Shown one piece after another: positions 14,001 through 25,046 of a stretch of DNA of 64,000 bases; within the stretch, counting starts at the first letter, position 1, and the number at the start of each line of letters is the position of its first letter. Origin of the DNA: Chlorops oryzae (taxonomy: Eukaryota; Arthropoda; Insecta; Diptera; Chloropidae); the NCBI GenBank assembly GCA_020466095.1, contig CM035807.1, forward strand, positions 117,479,624 to 117,543,623. Direction: 5' to 3'. The position numbers were made by a program, and so were the translations under genes. The notes beneath the pieces were generated by a model. It was given only the letters and a program-made list of their open reading frames with translations, had not been told where the DNA came from and searched no databases.

Positions 14001-17000
14001 AAGAGTTGTGTTGCCATAAAGACGGATTCTTCTTTTTCCACTCTTCACTGCTTCTACACATACTGAGCATCATAAAACACTTGCCTTGCCTAGAGCTTTG
14101 TTATTTCTCATACACATGCAAATAATTGATATGCAACTGCATTCGTTACGAATCTTGTTTCCCAATAACCCTGTTGTCAGTGGAGCCACCACAAAACTGG
14201 CGATGGGCGATGACACCAGTTACCCGTGGCCTATCCACAACGCTGTTGAATTTAACATTGTGATGTCATTGCCAACGAAGAGTCGTCATTTTATACGTTA
14301 TCTTTAGCCTTCTATTTGGCTAGCGAATAAAGACATGTGTTTTGAAAGAGCAGCTATTCAGATAGGGAAGGTTGGACGGATCATTTCGCCGGTTGAATAT
14401 CACTCATGGTGCTCATGGCAAAGAAGAGGATCGGATAAATTCACTAGAGCCCCAAATCAGATGAAATACGAAACTGTATTTGTGGTTTGAGTATTTTGCA
14501 TTTTATATTGAAAATATTTTTATGATTTTCGCCACTTGGCGCATCACCGAACTAAGATTTTGTGAGTCATGAGCAGGGCTCGGATTTTAATGACTTTTGT
14601 AAAATTAAAGCATACTTTATGGGGCAAAAATATTTTCGTATCAGCACTTTGCAAATAAGTTAAGCGAAGTTGAACTTCAAATCGCTTTTTTAATTTCAAA
14701 AAAATTAATATTGAAGCTAAAAATCGATTTGAATCCTGACTTTAGGTGAGTTGAACAAAATTTGTGCTCCATAAAGTATGCTTTAAAATTATAAAAGCCA
14801 ACAAAATCCGAGCCCTAGTCATGAGAAAGTACAAAAGTACCTACTCAACAACAGTGAGAAAAAAGCTTGCTAGATTTAATTTGAGAAGAGTATAGCCTGT
14901 CTATTGTTCTATCTTGTTGTGGTTAGTAAAATCGCTAGTCACCAAAGACTGGCATAACGGCAGCTCACATATTTTAGTGGCTTTGTATGATATTTGTGCA
15001 CAAACTGACAGCGACGTCCCAGGTGACTTTGATGTTTTCCATCAAATCTTCGGATTGTGTGTGTAAGGCGAGCACGCATCCACTACGCCATTTCATGCTA
15101 AGACTCAACTGACTCTAAACGTTTTTTTAAATTTCAATACCCAATGAGATTTAAGCACATGAGCAGCACCCCTCTACGATGACATTGTCCCCCAATGTGG
15201 CATGCGTAATGATTTCCCGGTGAAATCACCGATGTTTCTGTCCTGCTGGAGTAATTTGCCTTGGTGTATGCATGTGCAGAAGAAAGCCGAAATTTCTTTC
15301 TTTGTGAACGGCGGACACCACGGGACGCATGCATGAGAGAACAGATAATATTTAAATGGGATTTTATTTTCTATGATTATTCACTTCACAAAATGAACTC
15401 TTATCACTGAAAATGATTCCACTTGATTTGGAAACAAAAAAGGCTGTTTGCTGACACTGCTTAGCCACTGTGAAGAATTTTCTGCTGGGTGCTATAGCTC
15501 GTCATCGTTTTTTGACATTCTGAGACAGACGCCAACGTTCACATATACACTGTTAGGGGAGAATTTCATAAAAGGCGTAAGCGTTCTCGTTTCTATTTCA
15601 GTCTTTTGAGTTGAGTCGTGGCAATTGCAATCTCGCAGCAAAAGCGTTGGCGCTGAAAAAGTGTTTTTTTCTTGTTTGTTAAAACTCGCTGTTCAGCCTA
15701 TAAAAGCTATAAAAGTTTGAAAATATTCAAAATAAAATTATAAAACATTCATGCGAAGAAATGAAAAACCTTTAATTGTGAAGAAAGAAAATCTCTGAAA
15801 ATCGTGTTATATTATTTCAAAGTGATAAAATAATTAGAAAGAAGAAAGTGAATTTTTTTTTGTGATTTTTAATTAGCGGATAACTGATTGAAACAAAAAA
15901 TGTAAGTTTTTTTTCAAGGGGAAAACAAATGCATTGAATATTTATTTTTTTTTTTAATTTTAATTGGTAATTCAGGAAGTAGTCAAAACTGGCATAAGTC
16001 ACCTCAGAGTTTCTTGTTTTGATACTTTAACAATTTAATTAATGCAAGCTTTGGTGAGTAAATCACTTTGCAATGAAACATAAAATCTAGTCTTTTGGAA
16101 TTATTCGAATTATGATCAAAAAACCAATGAAACGAGGGCACGCAATCAGTCACTTGTGTTTACAAATTTACAAAACAAACTGACAAACGACTTATACTTA
16201 TTAACAGCAGCAGCTTTAGATCTTAAGAAGTCTTGAGATTTTTGACCTTCACAAATTGATGCTTTATAAGTACCTATCATAAGTTCTCCTCCATAATATA
16301 TATAAGAAAACCTTGAAGGTCATTGAATAATTTGAAATTATTAATTTCAACTTCATTTTTGAAATAGCTGAATGTTAAGGCTTTTCAAAGTTATAATAGA
16401 AAAATGTATAGGGGTATTCACAAAGGCGTGTTAAAAACGTTGGAAAGTCGGAAAATTGCTACTTAAAATTTTTTTTAAATTTTTTTTGGATCTTACACAA
16501 CTTTTTAAGCAGCTAAAAATTTCCAATTTTCCGACGCCTTTGTGAATACCCCTTATGTATTACATCTGAATTAAAACAAAAAAATGCGAAATTCAAACCA
16601 ATTAAATTGCCTTTAAAAAATGTAGGCTTTCGCCGTAGCTCAATGGAAATGAAATCTGGTTAGGTTTCGTTTAAACTTGTTTTCGCATAACTTTGACTTG
16701 AACGTCGTGACACAGCTCTTGGACGCTCTTAATTTTTTCCTCATGAAACTGGTTCGAATTTCTGTGAATCAGTCCCCAACAATTTCATAAATTTCAGCTT
16801 AAAAATCCCAAATATGAACAACGTATTTCCTTCCCCAAGACGATTCTTTCAAATATGTACATACATACATGTAATAATAAATAATTAACTAATCAGAGTA
16901 TATGTGAAAACATTGAGCGTCTATGAAGTGATTTGGTGTAATTAAATTCTTTAAGAAGCTTAATAGCGTGATTTTGTTTTCTTCACGAATCGACTCTAAA

Positions 17001-19160
17001 TCGTTAATATAGCGTATCCCATTGACCGGACTTTTGCACCGAAGTAAATACGTTTATTGAATGTTTAAGACCAACTTTCCTGCACAGAGGCAAATTGTAG
17101 ATCCAACGAATGATTTAAGTCCAAACTGATAATGAAACATGGTCGTTTTTTATGTGTATAATTTTTCGGAAAAGCAAATTTATCTTGCTGTATTGTTGCT
17201 CATTAGACCCTGAATTCACCCACAACACACAATTTAAGTGTGGACTCGTTTTTAAACGGCGATTTAAGTCGATTAACTACATGTTTTCTATCACAGAAAT
17301 TAAGACCAAATGCTTTATACATTGACGTGACGTGTCGTGTCGTGTCGTGTTAAGCGGTATTAACAAAAAAAAAAAAAAAAATAGTAAATAAACGAAACGC
17401 AATGAACGTACCTTGAACTCTTTTAAAGCGACTTATAAACTGATATTCGGACTCTTAAGAAAAATTCAATTGCATAAATATTTTCACTATTTATTTTTGG
17501 TATTAAATCAATCAAATCTTGAGGAGATCTAAAGATTCAGTCGCTTTGCATTAAGACCTGGTTGATATCCCAAATAATTCGAGCGTCTCTGAACATTAAT
17601 AGATTCATCTACTACTTATTGCATTAAATCATTTCTTGTTGACTATCAATTGATGAATTATCATCGTAATTTAACTTCAGATCATTAATTAATTGTACTA
17701 AAGTGCTTTTCTTTATGGGGTTCGTAGAGGGGGTCATTGTGAAGAAGAAATCGTATTAGAAAGGGGGGTCTAAAATGTAACCCTGAGGAGTTGCAAGGAA
17801 AAGAAATAATTTTGCATGAGCACAGGGAAACGTAACACCCTGTATAATACTTACATTATGAAACGTGTTAAAAATTTTCTGTTTTATTTAATTTTTACAT
17901 TACTTTACGAATTATGAAATGTGATCGCTGCTATTTTTCCAAATTAATTGACCATTCATTCTCAACCTTCTGCAATGATTTTTTATTAGCAAATTTTCGA
18001 ACGCTGTAACTCATGGCATCGTGAAATATAATTAGTCTCGCCGCTTCACTGAATTCGTCATGTGATTAAAATTGTTTGGCACAGCGCCGATATATTATTT
18101 TCGTCTGAATGATTGACATTGCCAAGATCTTAATAAAATATTTCTTAAAATAAATAATGCACACTGAAATTCTCGTGATTCCAATAATTTTAATTAATTT
18201 GCGTGATCTATATTTTCTATCATTTCAGTATCACCTGAAACAGCTACAGCAAATACATCAATAACTGCAACCGCATCAGAAGCAATGTCGATAGCAAGTG
18301 TACATGCTCCACAATTTACCGATATTTACAGTTCTTTGGGGTAAGCATAAAAAAAAAAAAAAATTCAACAAATATACGGTGGATTTTCCCCCCATAAAAT
18401 CATTTCGATTTCCAACCAAAACTTTGTCACCAATATGAATCATAGATGATAACCATTAGTTCGCAAGACCTAGACCATGCACGATATCAATGGACGCTCA
18501 TTTCTTAATAACTGAATGACGAACGACATCTCTGATACACCATCATCTTGTCGTTAAGAAGATGCCTAATCAATATATCTATCTTTTGTTATTGTCATTT
18601 AAGTCGCAGCGCCATAAGCATGTCGTCTTCATTGAACGATTTGGTTGGCAGCCCATTGGAGATCTCAGTTGACAATGTTTTAACTATCGAAGAGCTGCGC
18701 CAGCAAATGGGCTCCTGCTTTACATGCGGTGTATCCTGGACGGATGATCACGTTTCACTCGACTGTAGTGAATGTGGCGGATATAGCTTGGAACGCCCCT
18801 GCCCCCTTTGCGACGGAAAGTGCGGCGTACAATGGAAACGCGACTTCACAATGGTAAGGAATTGATCTGGAATTGAAATAAAAACGTCTTATTTGCTTCG
18901 CAGTATAAAAAGCCTTCGGCGTCTTATATAAATGAATCTATTAAAGTTATTTATTTACCTTTTTACAGTCTCATGCATGCGGAAAAGCTCGTTGGCATGG
19001 TGTTTGTCCTAGTTATCCCGAAGCTATTCTGCATTTGAACACTCCCGCTCCGTCAATTCAAGCGAATGCAACACCGGCAACATGTGCCACTGCAGCCTCG
19101 CAGCTCCGACTAGCGAAGGATCTTTGTTCGCGATTAGAGCAATTGTCAGCGCATACATGA
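2803..19160 (+). CDS. Pino: Pinocchio-like cysteine-rich protein, four exons
   Basis: Coding exons 2803-2995, 18229-18340, 18604-18853 and 18969-19160 join with phases 1, 2 and 0 and end at TGA, giving 249 codons with the stop. The ATG directly follows a TTTCAG acceptor, so a non-coding exon probably precedes it. The N-terminal half is Ser/Thr/Ala-rich and looks disordered. Residues about 140-180 hold closely spaced CxxC pairs ([18 protein letters not shown]), likely metal-binding, followed by WKRDFT and a conserved HACGKARW stretch. I recognise this core as Drosophila Pinocchio (Smi21F), a small protein linked to olfactory behaviour; this is from memory of the family, and its biochemical role is not clear. 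The third exon could instead start 6 bp later (AAG or CAG acceptor). Poly(A)-type AATAAA motifs lie near 19750. The neighbouring gene at 20210 runs the opposite way. Confidence 0.78.
3458..3572. mobile_element. Diverged hairpin MITE of the GGGGTATTCAC family
   Basis: The left end GGGGGTATTCACAACGAAGG faces a right end CCCCGGATTCTGTGATACCCC. The ends resemble those of the elements at 7639, 16410 and 57333 but differ at several positions, so this is an older or related copy. Confidence 0.5.
4425..4647. mobile_element. Hairpin (inverted-repeat) element
   Basis: The left arm ATATGGGCATTTCCGC is matched by GCGGAAATGCCCATAT at the right. Both arms continue inward through a poly-T/A tract and TCGCGACC / GGTCGCGA, leaving a central loop of roughly 130 bp. 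There is no coding capacity; a 171-codon minus-strand open frame crossing it is a by-product of the hairpin. Confidence 0.75.
7639..7807. mobile_element. MITE, GGGGTATTCACAAAGGCG family, copy 1
   Basis: Terminal inverted repeats AGGGGTATTCACAAAGGCG and (right end) GGCTTTGTGAATACCCCT enclose 169 bp. Inner arms are also self-complementary (AACGTTGGAAAGTCG-type sequence). TAT flanks both ends, which suggests a TA or TAT target duplication. It has no open frame, so it would depend on a transposase elsewhere. Confidence 0.85.
8609..9470 (+). repeat. Long dispersed repeat, copy A
   Basis: Starts with TATACCCGACACACTCTGTG, contains a CTGTCTGTCTGTCCGTCCGT microsatellite and three imperfect internal blocks with GGTACCTCCAGTACTAGGGT, and ends with GGCTCGCCTGACTATAACAC then CCTTACTTG. 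A full copy in the opposite orientation lies at 10328-11207, and a fragment at 23633-23830. It has no long reading frame. Repeats with this AGACGGACAGACAGAC signature are common in fly genomes (general knowledge); I cannot name the family. Confidence 0.85.
10057..10265. mobile_element. Hairpin element with GTGGTGTAACTCC-type ends
   Basis: The left arm GTGAAAGTGATGTAACTCC pairs with the right arm GGAGTTACACCACTTTCA, and both continue into TCTATTT / AAATAGA. About 150 bp lies between the arms. No coding frame. Confidence 0.6.
10328..11207 (-). repeat. Long dispersed repeat, copy B (inverted)
   Basis: This is the reverse complement of the repeat at 8609-9470, from CAAGTAAGGGTGTTATAGTC to GACACAGAGTGTGTCGGGTA. 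It includes a (CAGA)n array at 11034-11060. The two copies form inverted arms of about 870 bp separated by about 860 bp. Confidence 0.85.
14575..14816. mobile_element. MITE with AGGGCTCGGATTTT ends
   Basis: Left end AGGGCTCGGATTTTAATGAC and right end (reverse) AGGGCTCGGATTTTGTTGGC define a 242-bp element. The arms continue with AAAGCATACTTTATGG / CCATAAAGTATGCTTT. The middle holds no open frame. Similar AGGGCTCG ends occur at 42016 and 42527. Confidence 0.85.
15590..15901 (+). promoter_or_regulatory. Candidate internal promoter and non-coding first exon
   Basis: Two TATAAAAG boxes (15699-15706 and 15709-15716) are followed about 190 bp later by a strong donor, AAAAAAT|GTAAGT at 15902. An exon from about 15.73 kb to 15901 could splice to the exon at 18229, where an in-frame ATG at 18285 ([11 protein letters not shown]) would give a protein lacking the first ~83 residues. 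This is inference from motifs only. Confidence 0.25.
16410..16553. mobile_element. MITE, GGGGTATTCACAAAGGCG family, copy 2
   Basis: Ends AGGGGTATTCACAAAGGCG and CGCCTTTGTGAATACCCCT are perfect inverted repeats enclosing 144 bp. TAT flanks both sides, as in copy 1 at 7639. Confidence 0.87.
17324..17351. repeat. Short (CGTGT)n array
   Basis: About four pentamer units (GACGTGTCGTGTCGTGTCGT) lie directly before a poly-A tract. It is a simple repeat with no other visible role. Confidence 0.8.
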
Positions 19161-20209
19161 TTCCAAATCTAGATAGCTTTAGCTTATAGTTATAATATAT
19201 AGTTTGGCTGTTTGCTTTTTGTAGATATTCCTACCACATTTTCCAAATCTATCTCAACACTTATATTCACCTATACCGAAACTTTCAAGGTTCCATCAAA
19301 TTTCATTGTATTTAGTTCTGTTTTCGGCTTTACACTAGGTCTGCTGAAGATTCGATTTAGTTGTAGCTCAGTTTTAAAGTCTATATAGTAATAAGGTATT
19401 GTATAAATTGTACATATGCATATGTATGTGTATGAGGCGGTTCAGAAAAGACTTTTTGGTAAATTTTAGAAAAATATATTTAAGAAAAACAATGAAACAA
19501 GCTTAGAATTTCTTTACTTATTTAGTTTTCAATTACTTAAATAGACGTATAAATTAATACATGTCTGTCCCCCATTTTTGTATGTTTTAATGATTTTTTG
19601 GAGATTTGCGCAGAATTTGCATTTCGACGTGCTATGGTATTTAAGTGAAATTTGTATATTCTTGCGCATCCTCGTTCTAAGATTGATTTATGCAACAAAA
19701 TTGAAAATTGGAAAATTTAGAAAATTGAGTATTTCTTTGTCAATAATTATAATAAAATAAATAAAATAAAAAAATTTTTACCGGAACCATTCGTAAGGAC
19801 ATTGTGATAAAATAGTTTTTACAAAAAATTTTATACATTTGAATGGAATGAAAAAAATTATAAGACAGAACCAAATGAGGAATCGAAACTGCACCATTAA
19901 TTTTTTGTCTTACAATCTTTACTCGTCCTTAACTTTGTAAATTTATATCACGTTTGTTGGTTTAGAATCAGTGCAATAGAAATTACAGGTCTCCATTTTA
20001 AAAATCGTTTTCTTCAACTCTACGCGTTTCTCAAAAGTTATTTGGTCTTTGCACACAGCATAGAAGACTCATGTTCCTATTAATTGAGCTCCGATGTTTT
20101 TCAGAAGAAGTTCCATTCATATCAAGCGCTCCATTAAGTTCTAGAAAAGAGATTGACACACCCCGAATTTGTTAAAAAGTACTTCACATATTTATAAAAA
20201 AATATATGA
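19161..20209. other. Convergent intergenic region, shared 3' ends
   Basis: This is the space between the stop of the plus-strand Pinocchio-like gene and the proposed stop of the minus-strand RGS7BP-like gene. It should hold both 3' UTRs. Tandem AATAAA/AAATAA motifs lie at about 19750-19768. No coding frame or repeat element is recognised. Confidence 0.5.
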
Positions 20210-22064
20210 TTAATTAGAAACACAATCCGATGCAATATGTAAAGCTTTCACTCGCGAACAGCGTTTCAATCTTACAGCCTTGCCAATCTCAACAAAACAA
20301 ATATTTCGGTACATTTGTTTTGAGTGTATAAGGACAAGGATTAAAACCATAAGCCAACATAAGAAGCTGCCTAGGGTGGCTGCAAATTCTGACTGCAACG
20401 CATTAATAACAGAGAGGTGGCAAAGTCTCAACTGTCTAGGACGGCAAATTGTCTTAATCCGCTCTTGACTATTTTCAACGCGAACTTTTCCGGCCTAACG
20501 AGCTCTGAAAATATTGCCATCTTTCAGTGATCACTCTCTAACATATAACATCAACGATTTCTATGCAGTTTTTTATTTATGTTTTTATCGAAAAAGCTTA
20601 GTCTTTAAATGAATGATGCACTGCAGAACGAAGTACCCTAAAGAGAATTCGTTTTTGAATATGCAGAAATTAAGTAAATTAAAGCATTTTCTAAGATAAT
20701 TTTCATACAACATTTTATGTTAGAGTTCCAGAATCGCAGATCGGAATTTCTACGCGTGAATTACATTTAATTAGAAATGGCTCGGTATGTTGAATATGTT
20801 TTAAATAATGTTTTAAAATACCCTTATTGGGATTAAAAAGACACCTGGCACCATTACTTAAAATCAAAGTTTATCTGCGATCTTTCATAAAGATGTTATT
20901 TAAAATTTTTGTGCTTACTTTTATAGAAATTTTTTTGTTATTATCATGCTCAACTTACCCAAAAAATTATCATGCTTGGGCATGTATTCTTCTATTTCCG
21001 ACAGTAACATTACAATTTCCTGTGAGTCCTTCATAATGCTACATAGCTCCTCTTGATTAAAGTCCGGCGTGATTTGCTTACTCAATAGAATTTGGCTTAT
21101 AACATTTCTCAGATTGGAAGGTCCAGCACGGTTTTCTGAAATTGCATAAAACATGAAATTTTTGTTCGGATTTAAATATGTGCATTTGCTCAAAATTTCA
21201 TTTAGTTCATTCTGCCGGTTTCCGATTATGAATGACTCAGTCGGAATTAAGGCTTATTCGCGATTCATGTTTTTAATCACTTTTGAACCCGTAAATTTTT
21301 TTTTTTTTATCGCAATGTTTTTAATCGCGAATAAGGCGTACGCATAAACGTAGTTAAAATTACAAAAAAAAAAAAAAAATGGACTTACCGTAGTAACCGG
21401 ACATATCCATTGGAATAATTTGTATTAACCGATAGCTTTTAATTAGCTCTTTCAGGAAAAACTGTACCAAATCTAAAAGTACTATCAGGTGTGCATTATC
21501 CATAGTCAATCCATCAGAAACGACACTGTGGAAAAGCGAAATAAAAAACAGTCAGTGAAAATTTTATGTCGGCACGAGTGAAAATTGGAATATTATAGAA
21601 TTAAAAGGTCTATCAAAATTCAAAAAATAATTTTCAAGCTTCTACTTTTAAAAATTGCGTAATTTACACACAAACTTTCATCCACTATTTAAATCCCTGA
21701 CAGCCTTTTTTGTGGAGCTTATGTCCTTTCTCACGCTCTAGACTATGTCCCTACCAAATTTACATTTAAATCGGTTCAGTAGTTTAGGCGCGATTGCGTC
21801 ACACACAGACAAACAGTTATGTAACATTTTAGTACATATCAAATATTCCCTAAGATTTTTCTTAAATATGCCACCCTAATTAGCATAACTTACTTACCTC
21901 TTGGCTTGCGGCACGAGGATTTGTCCCGTATGTTTGCACGCCTCGACACAGGTGCGTCGCAATTTTCGAATTTTTTCACGGAACTCAGGGCAGTCCTTTG
22001 GTGTGCCGACATGTATCAACAGGTCACGAAATAGTGCTACGTGCCTGTTAATTTCCGCAATGAG
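20210..22064 (-). CDS. RGS7BP/R9AP-type R7-RGS anchor, 3' exons (partial)
   Basis: Minus-strand exons 22064-21898, 21525-21389 and 21135-20959 join with phases 2, 1 and 1, have clean GTAAG donors and give about 160 residues. The first (EINRHVALFRDLLIHVGTPK) and its continuation match the conserved helix of the RGS7BP/RGS9BP (R9AP) family, SNARE-like proteins that tether R7-class RGS-Gbeta5 complexes at the membrane and speed up G-protein shut-off. A candidate last exon, 20379-20210, keeps phase and adds a hydrophobic run (LGSFLCWLMVLILVLI) that would be a membrane anchor. A competing acceptor 13 bp upstream (20392) gives a shorter, non-hydrophobic tail. The start codon and N-terminal exon(s) were not found; they must lie upstream, beyond 22064. 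Confidence is high for the three internal exons, modest for the tail. Confidence 0.75.
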
Positions 22065-22373
22065 CTGCACCAAGAACACACATACATAGTTACTAAAAAT
22101 ATATTTCGATGCTGTCGCCTTTAAATTAAATTCAATTGGAGGCGTGAACAAACACCCCAAGGCTTGGGCCCCAAAAACCGCTGTTGTTTTATTAGAGCAA
22201 CGCAATACACTTCTCCCTCAATAAAATCGAAGCGAGCGCATTTTGTTCACAGTTCAAAACGGAATGGAAAAGTTATGCTTGATAATTATGCCCTCGCTTC
22301 GTTATTATTATTTAATGGGGTCCCTCGTTGAAAGTCGAGAGTTAAAAAGTAGCGATTGTTTCTTATCTGCCAT

Positions 22374-22599
22374 CATGGCGTATTTAACAAGGTGGTGGCG
22401 ATATAAACAGCACTTCTTCTTCCTTTTTTCAACTCGGAACTGTCAAAATTTTGTATTGAAACGATTACATTTTTGAACGCAATTTAAAATTTTTATATTT
22501 GAAAAAAATTCAAACAAACGTACACAAGCTTATTTTGACATTTCCGTTTTTTTTTTTTTATTGTTGTACTGTCGCCACCACCTTGTTTAATACGCCATG
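22374..22599. mobile_element. MITE with CATGGCGTATTTAACAAGG ends
   Basis: Left end CATGGCGTATTTAACAAGGT continuing GGTGGCGA is mirrored by TCGCCACCACC then TTGTTTAATACGCCATG at the right: a near-perfect 28-bp inverted repeat around 226 bp. The interior contains TTTTTTCAACTCGGAACTGT, also found in the element at 59642-60098. Confidence 0.88.
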
Positions 22600-23632
22600 A
22601 TTTACCCTCATCAAAATGTTTTTAAATTACTTTTTGGAAAATTTCAAAAAATCAAACAATTTTCTTTAAGTAAAATTCAAAACATTTTCCCATAAACATT
22701 TTTTAGCCTCGTTATAATGCAACAAAATATGCTGTAGGTCTGTCCCATACACGTTATAGTCGTGTTCACCGACCTTTAAAAATGCTGTTATCCAAAAAAC
22801 TGATTTAAAATGCGTTCTTCGTTTGTTTTGACAAAATTACAAACACTCTTAAAATTTTTGAAACTCGGAGAAAGAATTCTAAAAAGTTGTTCAAATTCTT
22901 AAAAAGCCTACCATCCCCATAAGAACTTAGCACATTGTTTTACCACTGGAGATATAAGGATGAATAGCACCAAACAATTCTATGTTAAACAAACCTTTTG
23001 AGGATCCTTCGCAGCAAATAAAAGCTCAGGGATAAATATTGATAATCGATGCGCTACAACTGCAGAATTCCGCATCGCTAAAGAGCTTGTTCGTCTCATG
23101 GAAAACGACAAAGCGCTCCTCTTCGAATTTGATTTATAGCTTGGTCCTCTAAACGTATCTGCGATAATAAAAAAATTAAGCGGAGACTAATGTGGAAAAC
23201 TGAAATGTAAAATTTCAACTAAAAGAAAAGTCACAGGCTCTTCAAGCGAAGCCATCAGCCTCTATTAAAAATTCTATTACTCGCCAGAAAAGATGTTTGC
23301 ACATCAGGCCACATTTCTATGAATGTGCATGTAAGAAGTTTTTTTTTTTTTTTTTTTTCTTATTGGCCTGAGTCAACACAAACTGCAAATGATAAATGAA
23401 ATAAATTGCATAGAAAAGGGAAGCAGTCACTCAAACTGCTAGTGTTCGTCTTGAAAGTAATACTTTTAACGCATTTCTCTCAAATTATATTTTCAAAGTC
23501 GATGATCTGGATTTCTCAGAAATGGCATAACCGATCGGTCTCAAGTGCTAAAACTACGTCTTCTCAGATATTGTACATATTCCTCAGATTTTGAACGAAG
23601 GAATAAAATGTTAAAAAATGATTACTATCTTT

Positions 23633-23830
23633 TTATATCCGACACACTCTGTATCGAGGGTATATTGCGTTTTTTGCAGTTATGTGTAACACTAGGGCGT
23701 TTCAGACATGAAAAAAAAAAGTGTTGAATTTCGAAGACGGCGGGATCTCAAATGAAAATGTGGGTATAATTTAAAATTGGTTTAAAGTACTAGGGTCTGC
23801 CACAAAAATCGCAAAAAATGCTCTTAAATC
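23633..23830 (+). repeat. Fragment of the long dispersed repeat, interrupted
   Basis: TATCCGACACACTCTGTATC and the following GAGGGTATATTGCG match the start of the repeat at 8609. AGTACTAGGGTCTGCCACAA near 23790 matches an inner block. Between them lies another sequence (GTGTTGAATTTCGAAGACGG) that recurs near 56015. Confidence 0.7.
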
Positions 23831-24369
23831 AGAATATGTATTTCGAAACGGGTTTTAAACTACTTTAATACGTGTATTTGTTTTTCTGGGGGGTATCATA
23901 AATTAAGTAGTAATCTCGCTCATGTGAGGGAAATCAACTAACACGAACAATATTTGCATTTAAGCCCGAAGAACGCACAAGGAAGGAAATGAATCCAATT
24001 TACGCAATTGCTTAAAGTTTTTACTTCTATTTTGCTTCCAAAAACAAAATTAATATATCAGATAGAGTTCAACTATTTTTCGGAGTGGGAATTTCATGCA
24101 CGTTGAAACCATTTCAGCCAGCCACCATGTACTCTTTTTTCAAATGCAGTTTTCATGCGATTTAGGGTCATTCACTTCTTTTCCCAATAAATAACGCATG
24201 AATTTTGAAGTAGTGAAAACAGTAGGGGTTAGGAATTCGAGCAGTCGCAGTATGAATTTTCACCACTTTGGAAGTAGCGCCGAAGTAGTGCAATTTCCAG
24301 CTAGGTAATTATGTATTTCAATACCGGTACACAAAAGAAAGCAAAAAAAAAACTGTAGATTTTTCCGTA

Positions 24370-24414
24370 GATCTGGCATCACTAACATATTATAACTATT
24401 AGTGATGCCAGATC
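24370..24414. repeat. Short perfect hairpin
   Basis: GATCTGGCATCACTAA is followed after 13 bp by its exact reverse complement TTAGTGATGCCAGATC. Related sequence (AGTGATGCCATATCAACCGA) appears at 45610 next to the second copy of the adjoining repeat. Confidence 0.8.
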
Positions 24415-24426
24415 AGCAGTTTTTCT

Positions 24427-24668
24427 GTTCTTATTAGTTACCTTAATTTTCATGCCAATCAAATAATTAAAATGATTTAAGAAAAAGGCTAGAAAACTCT
24501 AACGCAGAAATATATCGTATCTTGCTTTCATTTTTGTGTAGATAACTGGACTTCAAAAACTTTTTATCCGTGAAGAAAATTGTTATTTTTCGAATAACCG
24601 CGGAATCTAGCGGAAACTGAATCACTTCCTTCCACAGAATGTCACATAACCGATGTGGCAGCACTGAA
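24427..24668. repeat. Dispersed repeat, copy 1 (with 46045-46294)
   Basis: GTTCTTATTAGTTACC, CAAATAATTAAAATGATTTA, GGAATCTAGCGGAAACTGAA and GATGTGGCAGCACTGAA occur in the same order and orientation at 46045-46294, at roughly 80% identity by eye. No coding content is credible. Confidence 0.75.
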
Positions 24669-25046
24669 CACTATTAAGTAAAAGCAAGAGGGAATAAAAT
24701 AAAGTAATTTTGCTTGCAACCAAAACGATTAGAAATTAACAATAGGAAACAATGTGATTACTTTAACTGCTGGCTAAACAGCAATTAAGTGATAAGAACT
24801 GATGGAATTAACAGCATTTTTGAGTCTTTCCCTCTTTTGTAAAAGGTAAATAAGACTTGCTATTAAATTAATTATTTTAAATCTGAATTTAATGTGAATT
24901 AAAATCTCAATATTTGGACAACATTGATCAAAATTCGATTTGCGACAGAAAAACAATAAAAGACTGTCTGTTTCCCTTACATGTTATATTAAATGTTGCT
25001 CAAATAAATTAAGTTGTAAAAGAAAAGCAAAGAGTATTTAGAACTA

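Larger units (their letters stand above)
2996..18228 (+). other. 15.2-kb first intron, repeat-rich
   Basis: This is the intron between the first two coding exons of the Pinocchio-like gene. It holds no convincing coding exon. It contains hairpin elements at 3458-3572, 4425-4647, 7639-7807, 10057-10265, 14575-14816 and 16410-16553, two long repeats in opposite orientation (8609-9470 and 10328-11207), simple repeats such as CATA near 13910 and CGTGT near 17330, and a candidate internal promoter at 15590-15901. Between 11.3 and 13.9 kb I see only AT-rich sequence with no recognisable element. Confidence 0.7.
22065..25046. other. Non-coding stretch, likely intron or upstream of RGS7BP-like gene
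   Basis: The missing 5' exon(s) of the minus-strand gene should be here or further on, but I could not identify any. The stretch contains a MITE (22374-22599), a fragment of the long dispersed repeat (23633-23830), a perfect short hairpin (24370-24414) and a dispersed repeat (24427-24668) shared with 46045-46294. The open frames are short and look random. Confidence 0.5.

Noticed and set aside
14086..14307. 73-codon plus-strand open frame
   Set aside because: No splice context, no recognisable motif, and it lies within a large intron; chance is enough to explain it.
23040..23140. Plus-strand peptide with TAEFRIAKELVRLMENDKAL
   Set aside because: It looks coding-like over ~26 codons but stops on both sides with no splice sites that extend it; possibly an old gene or transposon fragment, not supportable.
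24467..24664. 65-codon minus-strand frame considered as the missing N-terminal exon of the RGS7BP-like gene
   Set aside because: It lies in a dispersed repeat (also at 46045) and does not resemble the family.
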